DNA from: Paraburkholderia fungorum
GTDB taxonomy: Bacteria > Pseudomonadota > Gammaproteobacteria > Burkholderiales > Burkholderiaceae
Direction of reading: 5' to 3'
Length of the DNA stretch: 64,000 bases
NCBI RefSeq assembly: GCF_902833645.1
Contig: NZ_CADFGE010000007.1
Coordinates: 248,001 to 312,000 of the forward strand
A program made the translations under genes and the position numbers. Below are positions 6,969 through 15,763 of this stretch, piece after piece (the first letter of the stretch is position 1; the number at the start of each line of letters is the position of its first letter). Below the pieces are notes generated by a model. It searched no databases. It saw nothing but the letters and a program-made list of their open reading frames with translations, and was not told the DNA's origin.

Positions 6969-7268
6969 TTAGGCGTCGCGCAAGCCGAGCATGGCGAGCG
7001 CCGCTGTACGAGTTTCGTCGTTTTCATAAAGCAGAACTACCACGTCGTCCCGTTTCGCGTGGGTAAATGGCTCGCTTATGTGATCCGCCATTTTTTGTAC
7101 GTTATCGATCGAGACGGTAAGCACGCTTTGGCTTCGACGGGCGCCTATATTGCCCAAAGCGAGCGTTTCAACCGAAGCGTGTAAATGGATGAAAATCCGC
7201 TTACCGTCCACGACGGAAACGACTTTCCCTTCGTGAATACCGCGTCCCCATTTGCTTTTAATCCTCAT
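6969..7268 (-). CDS. Hypothetical protein, 99 aa
   Basis: This is an unrecognised small protein beginning MRIKSKWGRGIHEGKVVSVV. The N-terminus looks like a small beta-barrel (strands EGKVVSVVDGKRIFIHL). A GAGGGA lies about 5 bases upstream of the ATG. There is no signal peptide or membrane segment. It is transcribed alone, with unrelated genes on both sides. Function unknown. Confidence 0.6.
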   Translation of the reverse strand: MRIKSKWGRGIHEGKVVSVVDGKRIFIHLHASVETLALGNIGARRSQSVLTVSIDNVQKMADHISEPFTHAKRDDVVVLLYENDETRTAALAMLGLRDA

Positions 7269-7312
7269 ATTCCCTCGGGCCTTTTTCGTATTTTTTTAGA
7301 AAGGAGCGGTGA

Positions 7313-7429
7313 ATGCCGCATCCCGGCAGCATCGCTTGCCAGGCAGCACAATCCCCGGATTTAACCGCTCTGTCTCTATTATTTCAGCCACTCCCGGACG
7401 TACTTGACCATCCGTCTCAATCAAGCTAA
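7313..7429 (+). CDS. Possible 38-aa small protein
   Basis: An AAGGAG Shine-Dalgarno (7301-7306) lies 6 bases before this ATG, which opens a 38-codon frame starting MPHPGSIACQAAQSPDLTAL. Nothing else supports it: no recognisable domain, no membrane segment and no operon partner. A chance ORF is as likely. Confidence 0.2.
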   Translation: MPHPGSIACQAAQSPDLTALSLLFQPLPDVLDHPSQSS

Positions 7430-7603
7430 CCCTCGTTGAAGGCTTTGCCCTACCGGCGGGTAATCGCGTTAATGTTGGTTGGGCCAAGGATGCGGCTAAA
7501 AGAATCGGCGTATCGCGTTTCGTATGTTGCACATGTATTTGCTATGGCAGGGGAAGCGCGCCCCTTGTGACAAGCTTTGCGCCTGCCATTCCATTTACCC
7601 AAA

Positions 7604-7636
7604 ACAAACGGCCCAGTGGGCATCACCCACTGGGCC
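7604..7636 (-). terminator. Rho-independent terminator after rubredoxin
   Basis: GGCCCAGTGGG (7610-7620), loop CATCA, CCCACTGGGCC (7626-7636) is an 11-bp perfect stem. On the minus strand it is followed by GTTTGTTTT, a U-rich tail. It lies about 80 bp after the rubredoxin stop. Confidence 0.75.
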
Positions 7637-7715
7637 GCGGAAACCATCCGGTGCACTGCCGTGCTGCCGTTGCCGCACTAAATCAGGCAGCGCACCCCGG
7701 TTCGGTTGAGCGCAC

Positions 7716-7907
7716 TCAGAATTCCACCACCGCGAACTCCGCCTTGCTGACATCGCACAGCGGGCAGCGCCAGTCGTCCGGAATCGCGGCGAAGCGCGTG
7801 CCCGGGGCGATACCTTCTTCGGGAAGGCCTTCTTCTTCGTTATAGATCCAGCCGCAAATCAGGCAGACCCAGCTCTTATATTCAGTCACTTCAATTACTT
7901 CGCTCAC
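7716..7907 (-). CDS. rubA: Rubredoxin
   Basis: This small iron protein carries electrons, for example to alkane hydroxylases or peroxide-detoxifying enzymes. The iron site is complete: CLICG near residue 15 and CPLC near residue 48, with the usual WIYNEEEG and PDDWRCP motifs. It is 63 aa, a little longer than most because of an 8-residue N-terminal extension before EYKSW. The start used is GTG at 7907; an internal GTG at 7889 would give the common family length. It stands alone, with no alkB or rubredoxin reductase nearby. Confidence 0.93.
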   Translation of the reverse strand: MSEVIEVTEYKSWVCLICGWIYNEEEGLPEEGIAPGTRFAAIPDDWRCPLCDVSKAEFAVVEF

Positions 7908-8242
7908 GACGTACTCTTCTTTGGTTCAATGCAGTGATCCGCCCAGTCTGCCCCTTTTTTGGGCACGGCGGCGACCCGCAATATTACCGGAATTTGTCAA
8001 ATGAGCCGCTTTTTACCCATGCGGCATCGCCGCAAAGCGCCTGAGACATGTCCGGGCCCGCGTGACGAACCTCGTCATACACAGCGTGTATGCTTCGATC
8101 CGCAGCTCATTTTTTGGACAGGCGCAGCGGGCGCACCGCATCCATTGCGACGATCGGCCTCACGTAAGCGAAGCCGCAACCGGAGTCGCAATCGACGCCC
8201 GCATGGCCCGCGCATGACTTTCGTTTCCCAAAAAGGAGAAAA
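7908..8242. other. 335-bp divergent spacer with one dyad
   Basis: This is the promoter region between rubredoxin (minus) and the DUF4399 gene (plus). A 17-bp dyad, CATACAC-AGC-GTGTATG, lies at 8076-8092 and could be an operator. I see no clear sigma-70 promoter and no gene. Confidence 0.45.
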
Positions 8243-8647
8243 ATGATGTTTAAAAACAAATGGTTGATCGGTGTCACACTGGCCGGCTTGCTGGCCGTAT
8301 CAGGCGCTGCACAAGCCGCGAGCGTGTCTTTCGTGCAGCCGGCGGACGGCGCGACCGTCAGCAATCCGGTGCATGTGGTGTTCGCTGTCGAAGGCATGAG
8401 CGTCGCGCCGGCCGGCACGATGACGGATGGCACCGGTCACCATCATTTGCTGATCGACGGCAAATCGCTTACCAAAGGCGAAGTGATCCCCGCAACCGAT
8501 AAATCGCTTCACTTCGGCAAAGGGCAGACCGAAACCGATGTGACGCTGCCGCCGGGCGACCATACGCTGACGCTGCAATTCGGCGACGGCATGCACCGCT
8601 CCTACGGTCCGGAGATGAGTAAGACCATCACGGTGCACGTGAAGTAA
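8243..8647 (+). CDS. DUF4399 periplasmic protein
   Basis: This 134-aa exported protein has a signal peptide (MMFKNKWLIGVTLAGLLAVS, cleavage after AQA at about residue 25). The mature part starts ASVSFVQPADGATVSNPVHV, an Ig-like beta-sandwich typical of DUF4399, with a histidine cluster GTGHHHLLIDG and a C-terminal HRSYGPEMSKTITV. AAGGAG lies 4 bp before the first ATG and 7 bp before the second (8246), which may be the true start. The function of the family is unknown; the histidines suggest metal contact, which is an inference. Confidence 0.88.
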   Translation: MMFKNKWLIGVTLAGLLAVSGAAQAASVSFVQPADGATVSNPVHVVFAVEGMSVAPAGTMTDGTGHHHLLIDGKSLTKGEVIPATDKSLHFGKGQTETDVTLPPGDHTLTLQFGDGMHRSYGPEMSKTITVHVK

Positions 8648-8805
8648 GCGTGTCGGGCCTGTGAACGGCTGGCTGGGCGTTCGCAGGCACGGTCCGGTCG
8701 AGCTTCCCCGCTCAAGGTTTGGCCGGGATTCCTCCAGAACCCGTTTTTCAAGCCGGCCAATCAGCCTATCTCTTCCGGCATGCAGGCACCCGAGCGCGCG
8801 CCCGG

Positions 8806-8811
8806 TACAAT
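8806..8811 (+). promoter_or_regulatory. -10-like element for uup
   Basis: TACAAT lies 38 bp before the uup start codon. No good -35 is seen 16-18 bp upstream. The same GGTACAAT context occurs before two other genes in the window (24376 and 42751). Confidence 0.35.
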
Positions 8812-8849
8812 GAGCAGTTCCGACTCATCGCTGTCTTCTCCAATTCTCC

Positions 8850-10790
8850 ATGTCGCTTTACACCATTACCGGGGCCCAACTGGCGTTCGGTCACGTCGCG
8901 TTGCTCGATCACGCGGATTTCTCCCTCGAAGCGGGCGAGCGCGTTGGGCTGATCGGCCGTAACGGCGCGGGCAAGTCGTCGCTGCTGAAGATCGTCGCCG
9001 ATCTGGCCAAGCCGGACGACGGCCTCGTCACGCGCCAGCAGGGTCTGACATCGGTCTATGTGCCACAAGAGCCGGAGTTCGATACCGACGACACCGTCTT
9101 CGAAGCGGTTGCCGCCGGTCTGACTCATGCCCGTGCGCTGCTGGACGAATACGATGTAGTCGCCAATCAGCTTGCCGACGAGCCGGAAGGCCCGGTGCAC
9201 GACGAACTGATGTCGCGCATGAACACGCTGCAATCGGCGCTCGACCATTCGGATGCCTGGAACTGGAGCACGCGCGTGGCCACCACGCTGCAGCAGATCG
9301 GTCTGAATGGCGAGGCGCGGGTCGGTTCGCTGTCGGGCGGCATGCAAAAGCGCGTGGCGCTGGCGCGCGCGCTGGTCGTGCAGCCGGACGTGCTGCTGCT
9401 CGACGAGCCAACCAACCACCTCGATTTCGACGGCATCCGCTGGCTCGAGGAACTGCTGGTCTCGCTGCGCGCGGGGCTGCTCTTCATTACCCACGATCGC
9501 GCGTTTCTCGACCGTGTCGCTACGCGCATCGTCGAACTGGATCGCGGGCGGTTGCTGTCGTATCCGGGCAATTTCAGTGCTTACCAGACCCGGAAGGCGC
9601 AGCAGCTTGAAATCGAGCAAGTGGAAGCAGCCAAGTTCGACAAACTGCTCGCCCAGGAAGAAGTGTGGATTCGCAAGGGCGTGGAAGCGCGCCGCACGCG
9701 TAGCGTCGGCCGGATTGCACGGCTCGTGGAGATGCGCAATGAGCGCGCCGAACGCCGCAACGTGCAGGGCAACGTGAAGCTCGACGTGGGGCAGGGCGAG
9801 AAGTCCGGCAAGATCGTCGCCGAACTGACCGACGTCACCAAGCGCTACGGTTCGCGCACGGTGGTCGACAACTTCACGGCCACGGTCATGCGCGGCGACA
9901 AGATCGGTTTTGTCGGCCCGAACGGCGCGGGCAAGACCACGCTGCTCAAGATGATCCTCGGTGAGTTGCCGCCGGACGAAGGCACGGTGCGTATCGGCAC
10001 CAATCTGCAGGTCGCATACTTCGACCAGATGCGCGCGCAGCTCGATCTGGAGAAGAGTCTCGCCGATACGATCAGCCCGGGCAGCGAGTGGGTCGAAGTC
10101 AACGGCCAGAAGAAGCATGTCATGAGCTATCTCGGCGACTTTCTGTTCGCGCCGGAACGCGCGCGTTCGCCGGTCAAGTCGTTGTCGGGCGGCGAGCGCA
10201 ATCGTCTGCTGCTGGCGCGTCTGTTCGCGCGCCCGGCCAACGTGCTGGTGCTCGACGAACCGACCAACGACCTCGACATTCCCACGCTCGAACTGCTCGA
10301 AGAACTGCTCACCGAATACGACGGCACCGTGCTGCTGGTGAGCCACGATCGCGCGTTTCTGGATAACGTCGCGACTTCGGTGATCGCTTCGGAAGGCGGG
10401 GGCAAGTGGCGCGAGTACGTCGGCGGCTTTACCGACTGGCAGATTCAGCGAGACCGCTCGCAGCAGATGGCGCAGGACGCGCAGAAAGAAGCGGCCAAAG
10501 AAGCGGCAAAAGAAACGGCGGCCCCGAAAGATGCCGGCGCAGCAAGCCGCAATACGCAGCGCGCCGCCAAGCTGTCGTTCAAGGATCAACGCGAACTCGA
10601 ATCATTGCCGGCGAAAATTGCCGCGCTCGAAGCCGAGCAGAAAACCATCGGCGCACAGCTCGAAGACGGGTCAATCTTCGCGAAAGATGCCAAGGAAGGT
10701 ACGCGTTTAACCGAGCGCTATGCCGCGATCGACGAGGAGTTGCTGATCGCGCTGGAACGCTGGGACGAGCTGGAAAACAAACGCAAGTGA
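8850..10790 (+). CDS. uup: ABC-F family ATPase Uup
   Basis: This 646-aa soluble protein has two ABC ATPase domains and no membrane segments. The first Walker A is GRNGAGKSS at about 36-44 and the first signature is LSGGMQKR at about 157. The second Walker A is GPNGAGKTT at about 354, with signature LSGGERNR. An ABC-F linker lies between the domains, and a C-terminal lysine/glutamate-rich segment with repeated KEAAKEAAKE ends in a coiled coil (about 575-646), as in Uup. ABC-F proteins act on the ribosome. Uup also reduces precise transposon excision and binds DNA through its C-terminus. It appears monocistronic. Confidence 0.93.
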   Translation: MSLYTITGAQLAFGHVALLDHADFSLEAGERVGLIGRNGAGKSSLLKIVADLAKPDDGLVTRQQGLTSVYVPQEPEFDTDDTVFEAVAAGLTHARALLDEYDVVANQLADEPEGPVHDELMSRMNTLQSALDHSDAWNWSTRVATTLQQIGLNGEARVGSLSGGMQKRVALARALVVQPDVLLLDEPTNHLDFDGIRWLEELLVSLRAGLLFITHDRAFLDRVATRIVELDRGRLLSYPGNFSAYQTRKAQQLEIEQVEAAKFDKLLAQEEVWIRKGVEARRTRSVGRIARLVEMRNERAERRNVQGNVKLDVGQGEKSGKIVAELTDVTKRYGSRTVVDNFTATVMRGDKIGFVGPNGAGKTTLLKMILGELPPDEGTVRIGTNLQVAYFDQMRAQLDLEKSLADTISPGSEWVEVNGQKKHVMSYLGDFLFAPERARSPVKSLSGGERNRLLLARLFARPANVLVLDEPTNDLDIPTLELLEELLTEYDGTVLLVSHDRAFLDNVATSVIASEGGGKWREYVGGFTDWQIQRDRSQQMAQDAQKEAAKEAAKETAAPKDAGAASRNTQRAAKLSFKDQRELESLPAKIAALEAEQKTIGAQLEDGSIFAKDAKEGTRLTERYAAIDEELLIALERWDELENKRK

Positions 10791-11127
10791 TGCATGGGCG
10801 CGGCGTGATCTGCATGCCGCCCCTTGTCCAAACGGCCACGCTCGCCGGTCGTGAATTGCCGCCTGGTTCGAAATCAGTAAAATACCCCGCGAACAGGCTT
10901 CCTTCGGCGTTCGCACCGGCAGGCCTTTGCCGCGCTATGGAGCCCGGCGTCGAGCCGCCGTCGAGCGCGCCTACAGGAAGCCAGGCGATAAAACAGCTTG
11001 CCCGCGCTGCGGGCACCCCACCTAACCCCGTTGTTTCGTTTCGCTTTTTTTGAAAACTCAACGCATTGTCCACGGACCTGTCCACAGGACCTGTGGACAA
11101 CGATGAACCGACGCACCCGAGTCAACC
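10791..11127. other. 337-bp parE upstream region
   Basis: The spacer between uup and parE holds no gene. Its last 65 bp contain a cluster of DnaA-box-like 9-mers and a 21-bp palindrome. I cannot assign a -35/-10 pair. Confidence 0.5.
11066..11100. promoter_or_regulatory. Cluster of DnaA-box-like sites before parE
   Basis: TTGTCCACG (11066-11074), CTGTCCACA (11078-11086) and, inverted, TGTGGACAA (11092-11100) resemble the DnaA box TTATCCACA with one or two mismatches. The last two form a palindrome with 9-bp arms (TGTCCACAG, GAC, CTGTGGACA; 11079-11099). The cluster ends 27 bp before the parE ATG, a place where bound protein could affect transcription. Confidence 0.5.
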
Positions 11128-13113
11128 ATGTCTACGAAAAAGCCAAACGCCGCGTATAGCGAAGCGTCGATCAAGGTGTTGAAGGGCCTGGAGCCGGTCA
11201 AGCAACGGCCCGGGATGTACACCCGCACCGAAAATCCGCTGCACATCATTCAGGAAGTTATCGACAACGCGTCGGACGAAGCCCTTGGCGGCTACGGTCG
11301 GCAAATCACGGTCACGCTGCACGCGGACCATTCGGTTTCGGTCGAAGACGACGGCCGTGGTATTCCCTTCGGCATCCATCCGGAAGAAGGCGTGCCGGTT
11401 GTCGAGATCGTTTTCACGCGCCTGCACGCGGGCGGCAAGTTCGATAAAGCCGCCGGCGGCGCCTACACGTTCTCGGGCGGCCTGCACGGCGTCGGCGTGT
11501 CGGTCACCAATGCGCTGTCCACGCGCCTCGACGTCACCGTGTGGCGCGACGGCAAGGTCGCCGAGTTGAGCTTTGCCAACGGCGACGTCGCGAAGCAGCT
11601 CGAAGTTCGGCCTGCCACAAAGGCCGACAAGAAATCCGGCACGCGCGTCACTGCGTGGGCCAACCCGAAATATTTCGATTCACCGAACCTGCCGCTCGGC
11701 GAACTGCAACGCCTGCTGCGCTCGAAAGCGGTGCTGTTGCCGGGCGTCGAAGTCACGCTCATCAACGAGAAAACCGGCGAGCAGCAAAGCTGGAAGTACG
11801 AAGACGGTTTGCGCGGTTACCTGCTCGAAGGCATGAACGGCAGCGATCTGCTGATTCCGCTATTCGAAGGCGAGCGCTACGTCGAAAATTCGCGCGCGAG
11901 CGAAGAGACGTTTGCCGAAGGCGAAGGCGCTTCATGGGTCGTCGCTTGGAGCGAAGAAGGCACGCTGATGCGCGAGTCGTACGTCAATCTGATTCCGACA
12001 CCCGCGGGCGGCACTCACGAATCCGGTTTGCGCGACGGTCTCTACCAGGCGGTGAAGAGCTTTGTCGAGTTGCACAACCTGCAGCCGAAGGGCGTGAAGC
12101 TGCTGGCTGAAGACGTGTTCGCGCGCGTGTCGTTCGTGTTGTCGGCGAAGGTGCTCGATCCGCAATTCCAGGGGCAAATCAAGGAGCGCCTGAATAGCCG
12201 CGATGCGGTGAAGCTGGTGTCGTCGTTCTCGCGGCCGGCTTTGGAGCTGTGGCTGAACCAGCACGTCGAGCACGGCAAGAAGCTCGCCGACCTCGTCATC
12301 AAACAGGCACAGGCGCGTACGCGTGCCGGGCAGAAGGTCGAGAAGCGCAAGAGTTCGGGCGTGGCGGTGTTGCCGGGCAAGCTGACCGATTGCGAATCGA
12401 CGGAAATCGGCCGCAACGAATTGTTCCTCGTCGAGGGTGACTCGGCGGGCGGCTCGGCGAAGATGGGCCGGGACAAGGAATACCAGGCGATCCTGCCGCT
12501 GCGCGGCAAGGTGCTGAATACGTGGGAAACCGAGCGCGACCGCCTGTTCGCCAACAACGAAGTGCATGACATTTCGGTGGCGATCGGCGTCGATCCGCAT
12601 AGCCCGGACGACAAGGTCGATCTGTCGAATCTGCGCTACGGCAAGATCTGCATTCTGTCGGATGCCGACGTGGACGGTTCGCACATTCAGGTGCTGCTGC
12701 TCACGCTGTTCTTCAAGCATTTCCCGCAGTTGATCGAACGTGGCCATGTGTGCGTGGCGCGTCCGCCGCTGTTCCGGGTCGACGCACCCGCGCGCGGCAA
12801 GAAGCCGGCGCAGAAACTCTATGCACTCGACGAAGGCGAGCTCGAAGCGATCCTCGACAAGCTGCGCAAAGACGGTGTGCGTGACACGCAATGGTCGATC
12901 AGCCGCTTCAAGGGCCTCGGCGAAATGAGTGCGGAGCAGTTGTGGGACACCACGATGAACCCCGACACGCGGCGCCTGACGCCGGTGGCACTCGGCGAGC
13001 TCGACTACGACGCCACAGTGGCGCGCATGACGATGCTGATGGGCAAGGGCGAAGCGGCGTCGCGGCGCAGCTGGCTGGAAGAAAAGGGCAACGAAGTGGA
13101 AGCGGATATCTGA
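11128..13113 (+). CDS. parE: DNA topoisomerase IV subunit B
   Basis: ParE is the ATPase subunit of topoisomerase IV, which decatenates daughter chromosomes. The GHKL ATPase region begins at about residue 20 (IKVLKGLEPVKQRPGMYT), with DNASDEALGG near 47 and the ATP lid GGKF...FSGGLHGVG near 110. The TOPRIM domain has VEGDSAGGSA near 436 and DADVDGSHI near 512. Its 661-aa length is that of ParE and lacks the extra insertion of many GyrB proteins. parC follows after 64 bp, so they probably form an operon. Confidence 0.96.
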   Translation: MSTKKPNAAYSEASIKVLKGLEPVKQRPGMYTRTENPLHIIQEVIDNASDEALGGYGRQITVTLHADHSVSVEDDGRGIPFGIHPEEGVPVVEIVFTRLHAGGKFDKAAGGAYTFSGGLHGVGVSVTNALSTRLDVTVWRDGKVAELSFANGDVAKQLEVRPATKADKKSGTRVTAWANPKYFDSPNLPLGELQRLLRSKAVLLPGVEVTLINEKTGEQQSWKYEDGLRGYLLEGMNGSDLLIPLFEGERYVENSRASEETFAEGEGASWVVAWSEEGTLMRESYVNLIPTPAGGTHESGLRDGLYQAVKSFVELHNLQPKGVKLLAEDVFARVSFVLSAKVLDPQFQGQIKERLNSRDAVKLVSSFSRPALELWLNQHVEHGKKLADLVIKQAQARTRAGQKVEKRKSSGVAVLPGKLTDCESTEIGRNELFLVEGDSAGGSAKMGRDKEYQAILPLRGKVLNTWETERDRLFANNEVHDISVAIGVDPHSPDDKVDLSNLRYGKICILSDADVDGSHIQVLLLTLFFKHFPQLIERGHVCVARPPLFRVDAPARGKKPAQKLYALDEGELEAILDKLRKDGVRDTQWSISRFKGLGEMSAEQLWDTTMNPDTRRLTPVALGELDYDATVARMTMLMGKGEAASRRSWLEEKGNEVEADI

Positions 13114-13177
13114 GCGTCTTTTAAAGCGCTCATGGTCTGCACAAGAACTTCACGCCAAATACGGATACGGAATCTAG

Positions 13178-15502
13178 ATGGACGACGATAACACTCTCGA
13201 TCTTTTCACCGAGCCGCCGCCGCCCGAGGGCGACATTCTGACGCTCGGCAATTACGCGGAACGCGCCTACCTCGACTATGCGGTGAGCGTGGTCAAAGGT
13301 CGTGCGCTGCCGGATGTGTGCGACGGCCAGAAGCCGGTGCAACGCCGCATCCTCTTCGCCATGAACGAGATGGGGCTTGGCGACAATGCCAAGCCGGTCA
13401 AGTCGGCCCGCGTGGTCGGCGACGTGCTCGGCAAGTATCACCCGCACGGCGACCAGTCGGCGTACGACGCGTTGGTGCGCCTCGCGCAAGACTTCTCGAT
13501 GCGCTATCCGCTGATCGACGGCCAGGGCAATTTCGGTTCGCGCGACGGCGATGGCGCAGCGGCGATGCGCTACACCGAAGCACGCCTCACGCCGATCGCG
13601 AAGCTGCTGCTCGACGAGATCGATCAGGGCACGGTCGATTTCATGCCGAACTACGACGGCTCGTCGCAGGAACCGAGGCTGTTGCCGGGGCGCTTGCCAT
13701 TCGTATTGCTGAATGGCGCGTCCGGCATTGCCGTGGGTCTCGCCACGGAAATTCCGTCGCACAATTTGCGTGAAGTGGCGGCCGCCGCGGTGGCAATGAT
13801 CCGCAATCCAAAGATCGCGCATGCCGAGTTGATGCAGCACATCGCCGGGCCGGACTTTCCGGGCGGCGGCCAGATCATTTCGAGCGACGCCGAGATCTCC
13901 GCCGCGTACGAAAGCGGCCGCGGCAGCCTGAAGGTGCGCGCGCGCTGGAAAATCGAAGAACTCGCGCGTGGTCAATGGCAGCTCGTGATCACCGAACTGC
14001 CGCCGAACACCGCCGCGCAAAAGGTGCTCGAAGAAATCGAAGAGCAGACCAACCCCAAGATCAAGCTCGGCAAGAAGGCGCTCACGCCTGAACAGTTGCA
14101 GACCAAGCAGACCATGCTCGCACTACTCGACGCGGTGCGCGACGAGTCGGGCCGGGATGCGCCGGTGCGCCTCGTGTTCGAGCCGAAGTCGAGCCGCATC
14201 GATCAAACCGAATTCGTCAATTCGCTGCTCGCGCATACGAGCCTCGAATCGAACGCATCGCTCAATATGGTGATGGTGGGCGGCGATGGCCGGCCCCGCC
14301 AGAAAGGCTTGAGCGAAATCCTGCAAGAGTGGATCAGTTTCCGTTTCGCGACGGTCACGCGGCGCACGCGCCATCGTTTGCAAAAGGTCGACGACCGGAT
14401 TCACATCCTCGAAGGCCGGATGATCGTCTTTTTGAATATCGACGAAGTCATCCGTATCATCCGCGAATCGGACGAGCCCAAGGTCGCCCTGATGGCCGCG
14501 TTCGGCTTGTCCGATCGTCAGGCCGAAGACATTCTCGAAATCCGTCTGCGTCAGTTGGCGCGGCTCGAGAAGATCAAGATCGAGAAGGAACTGTCCGAAC
14601 TGCGCGACGAAAAGGCCAAGCTCGAAGAACTGCTCGGTAGTGAATCGGCAATGAAGCGCCTGCTCATCAAGGAAATCGAAGGCGACGCCAAGCAATACGG
14701 CGACGAACGCCGCACGCTGATCCAGCAGGAAAAGCGCGCCGTTTTCGAAGCACGCGTGGTCGACGAACCGGTGACGGTGGTGGTGTCGCAGAAGGGCTGG
14801 GTACGTGCACTGAAGGGCCACGGCCTGGATGTGGCCGGCTTCACGTTCAAGGCCGGCGACGGTCTCTACGCCGCGTTCCAGTGCCGTACGCCGGATACGC
14901 TGGTCGCGTGGGGCAGCAATGGCCGCGTCTATTCGGTGGCGGTTGCGATGCTGCCGGGCGGCCGGGGCGATGGCGTGCCGGTGACCTCGCTGATCGAACT
15001 CGAATCGGGCAGCCACCTGATGCACTACTACGCGGCGTCCGCGGATCAGGCATTGCTGCTCGCGTCGAGCAACGGCTTCGGCTTCGTCGCCAAGGTCGGC
15101 GACATGGTGAGCCGCGTGAAGGCCGGCAAGTCGTTCATGACGATCGACGCGGGCGCCGCGCCGCTCGCGCCGATGCCGATGTTGCCGGACGCGACACACA
15201 TCGCGTGTCTGTCTTCAGGCGGACGCCTGCTGGTGTTCGGGCTCGACGAAATGAAGACGCTTTCGGGCGGCGGCCGCGGCGTCACGCTGATGGCGCTCGA
15301 CGACAACGAAACGCTGCTGCAGGCGCTGTCTATCAACAAGGCGGGTGTGGTGTTGATCGGCACGCGCCGCGGCGGCCGTGTCGACGAAGAGAAGCTGAGC
15401 GGCGCTATGCTCACGCCGCATATCGGCAAGCGGGCGCGCAAGGGGCGTGCGCCTGAGAGCAAGATGAAGCTCGACGGTCTGCGTCCGGTGCTGGCTGCGT
15501 AA
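13178..15502 (+). CDS. parC: DNA topoisomerase IV subunit A
   Basis: ParC is the DNA-cleaving subunit that pairs with ParE. The catalytic tyrosine is Y132 in AAMRYTEARL. The winged-helix core starts at about residue 25, and a C-terminal beta-pinwheel runs from about 520, with blade motifs such as GRGVTLMALDDNE. The quinolone-contact region reads HPHGDQSAYDA, so the position of the usual drug-contacting serine is Q93, followed by S94. The 774-aa length is normal. A strong hairpin lies 45 bp after the stop. Confidence 0.96.
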   Translation: MDDDNTLDLFTEPPPPEGDILTLGNYAERAYLDYAVSVVKGRALPDVCDGQKPVQRRILFAMNEMGLGDNAKPVKSARVVGDVLGKYHPHGDQSAYDALVRLAQDFSMRYPLIDGQGNFGSRDGDGAAAMRYTEARLTPIAKLLLDEIDQGTVDFMPNYDGSSQEPRLLPGRLPFVLLNGASGIAVGLATEIPSHNLREVAAAAVAMIRNPKIAHAELMQHIAGPDFPGGGQIISSDAEISAAYESGRGSLKVRARWKIEELARGQWQLVITELPPNTAAQKVLEEIEEQTNPKIKLGKKALTPEQLQTKQTMLALLDAVRDESGRDAPVRLVFEPKSSRIDQTEFVNSLLAHTSLESNASLNMVMVGGDGRPRQKGLSEILQEWISFRFATVTRRTRHRLQKVDDRIHILEGRMIVFLNIDEVIRIIRESDEPKVALMAAFGLSDRQAEDILEIRLRQLARLEKIKIEKELSELRDEKAKLEELLGSESAMKRLLIKEIEGDAKQYGDERRTLIQQEKRAVFEARVVDEPVTVVVSQKGWVRALKGHGLDVAGFTFKAGDGLYAAFQCRTPDTLVAWGSNGRVYSVAVAMLPGGRGDGVPVTSLIELESGSHLMHYYAASADQALLLASSNGFGFVAKVGDMVSRVKAGKSFMTIDAGAAPLAPMPMLPDATHIACLSSGGRLLVFGLDEMKTLSGGGRGVTLMALDDNETLLQALSINKAGVVLIGTRRGGRVDEEKLSGAMLTPHIGKRARKGRAPESKMKLDGLRPVLAA

Positions 15503-15546
15503 CAAGCACTGGAAGTCGATAAGAGCGGGGTAGGGCGAGGCATCAA

Positions 15547-15577
15547 CGCGGCGTATGCTTTAAGAGCGTACGCCGCG
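15547..15577. terminator. Hairpin after parC
   Basis: CGCGGCGTATGCT, loop TTAAG, AGCGTACGCCGCG form a 13-bp stem with one G-T pair. It lacks a U-tract, so it may be a Rho-assisted terminator or an mRNA stabiliser for parE-parC. Confidence 0.4.
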
Positions 15578-15763
15578 CGTAGCAAAAATCCGGGGTGCAG
15601 CGCCGTCGCGGTATCGGACGCGTTGCAATAAAAACTACAAAGAATGTGAAGACGTAGCCGGCGCAAGGAACTGCGCGCATGGTGCGCGGTCGAATGCGCT
15701 CAATAGCCGCTGCTAATATCACTCGTCATAAGCGGTGTGGCGTCGTCGGGAGAGGAAAACAAC

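Larger units (their letters stand above)
7269..7715. other. 447-bp spacer with a terminator and one tiny ORF
   Basis: The region has lower GC than the core. It contains a possible 38-codon ORF at 7313-7429 and a strong hairpin at 7610-7636. Other open frames lack ribosome sites. It should also contain the promoter of the 6969-7268 gene, which I cannot identify with confidence. Confidence 0.5.

Noticed and set aside
8766..10589. A 607-codon minus-strand open frame opposite uup
   Set aside because: The uup frame carries all ABC motifs; the antisense product has no recognisable motif and no ribosome site.
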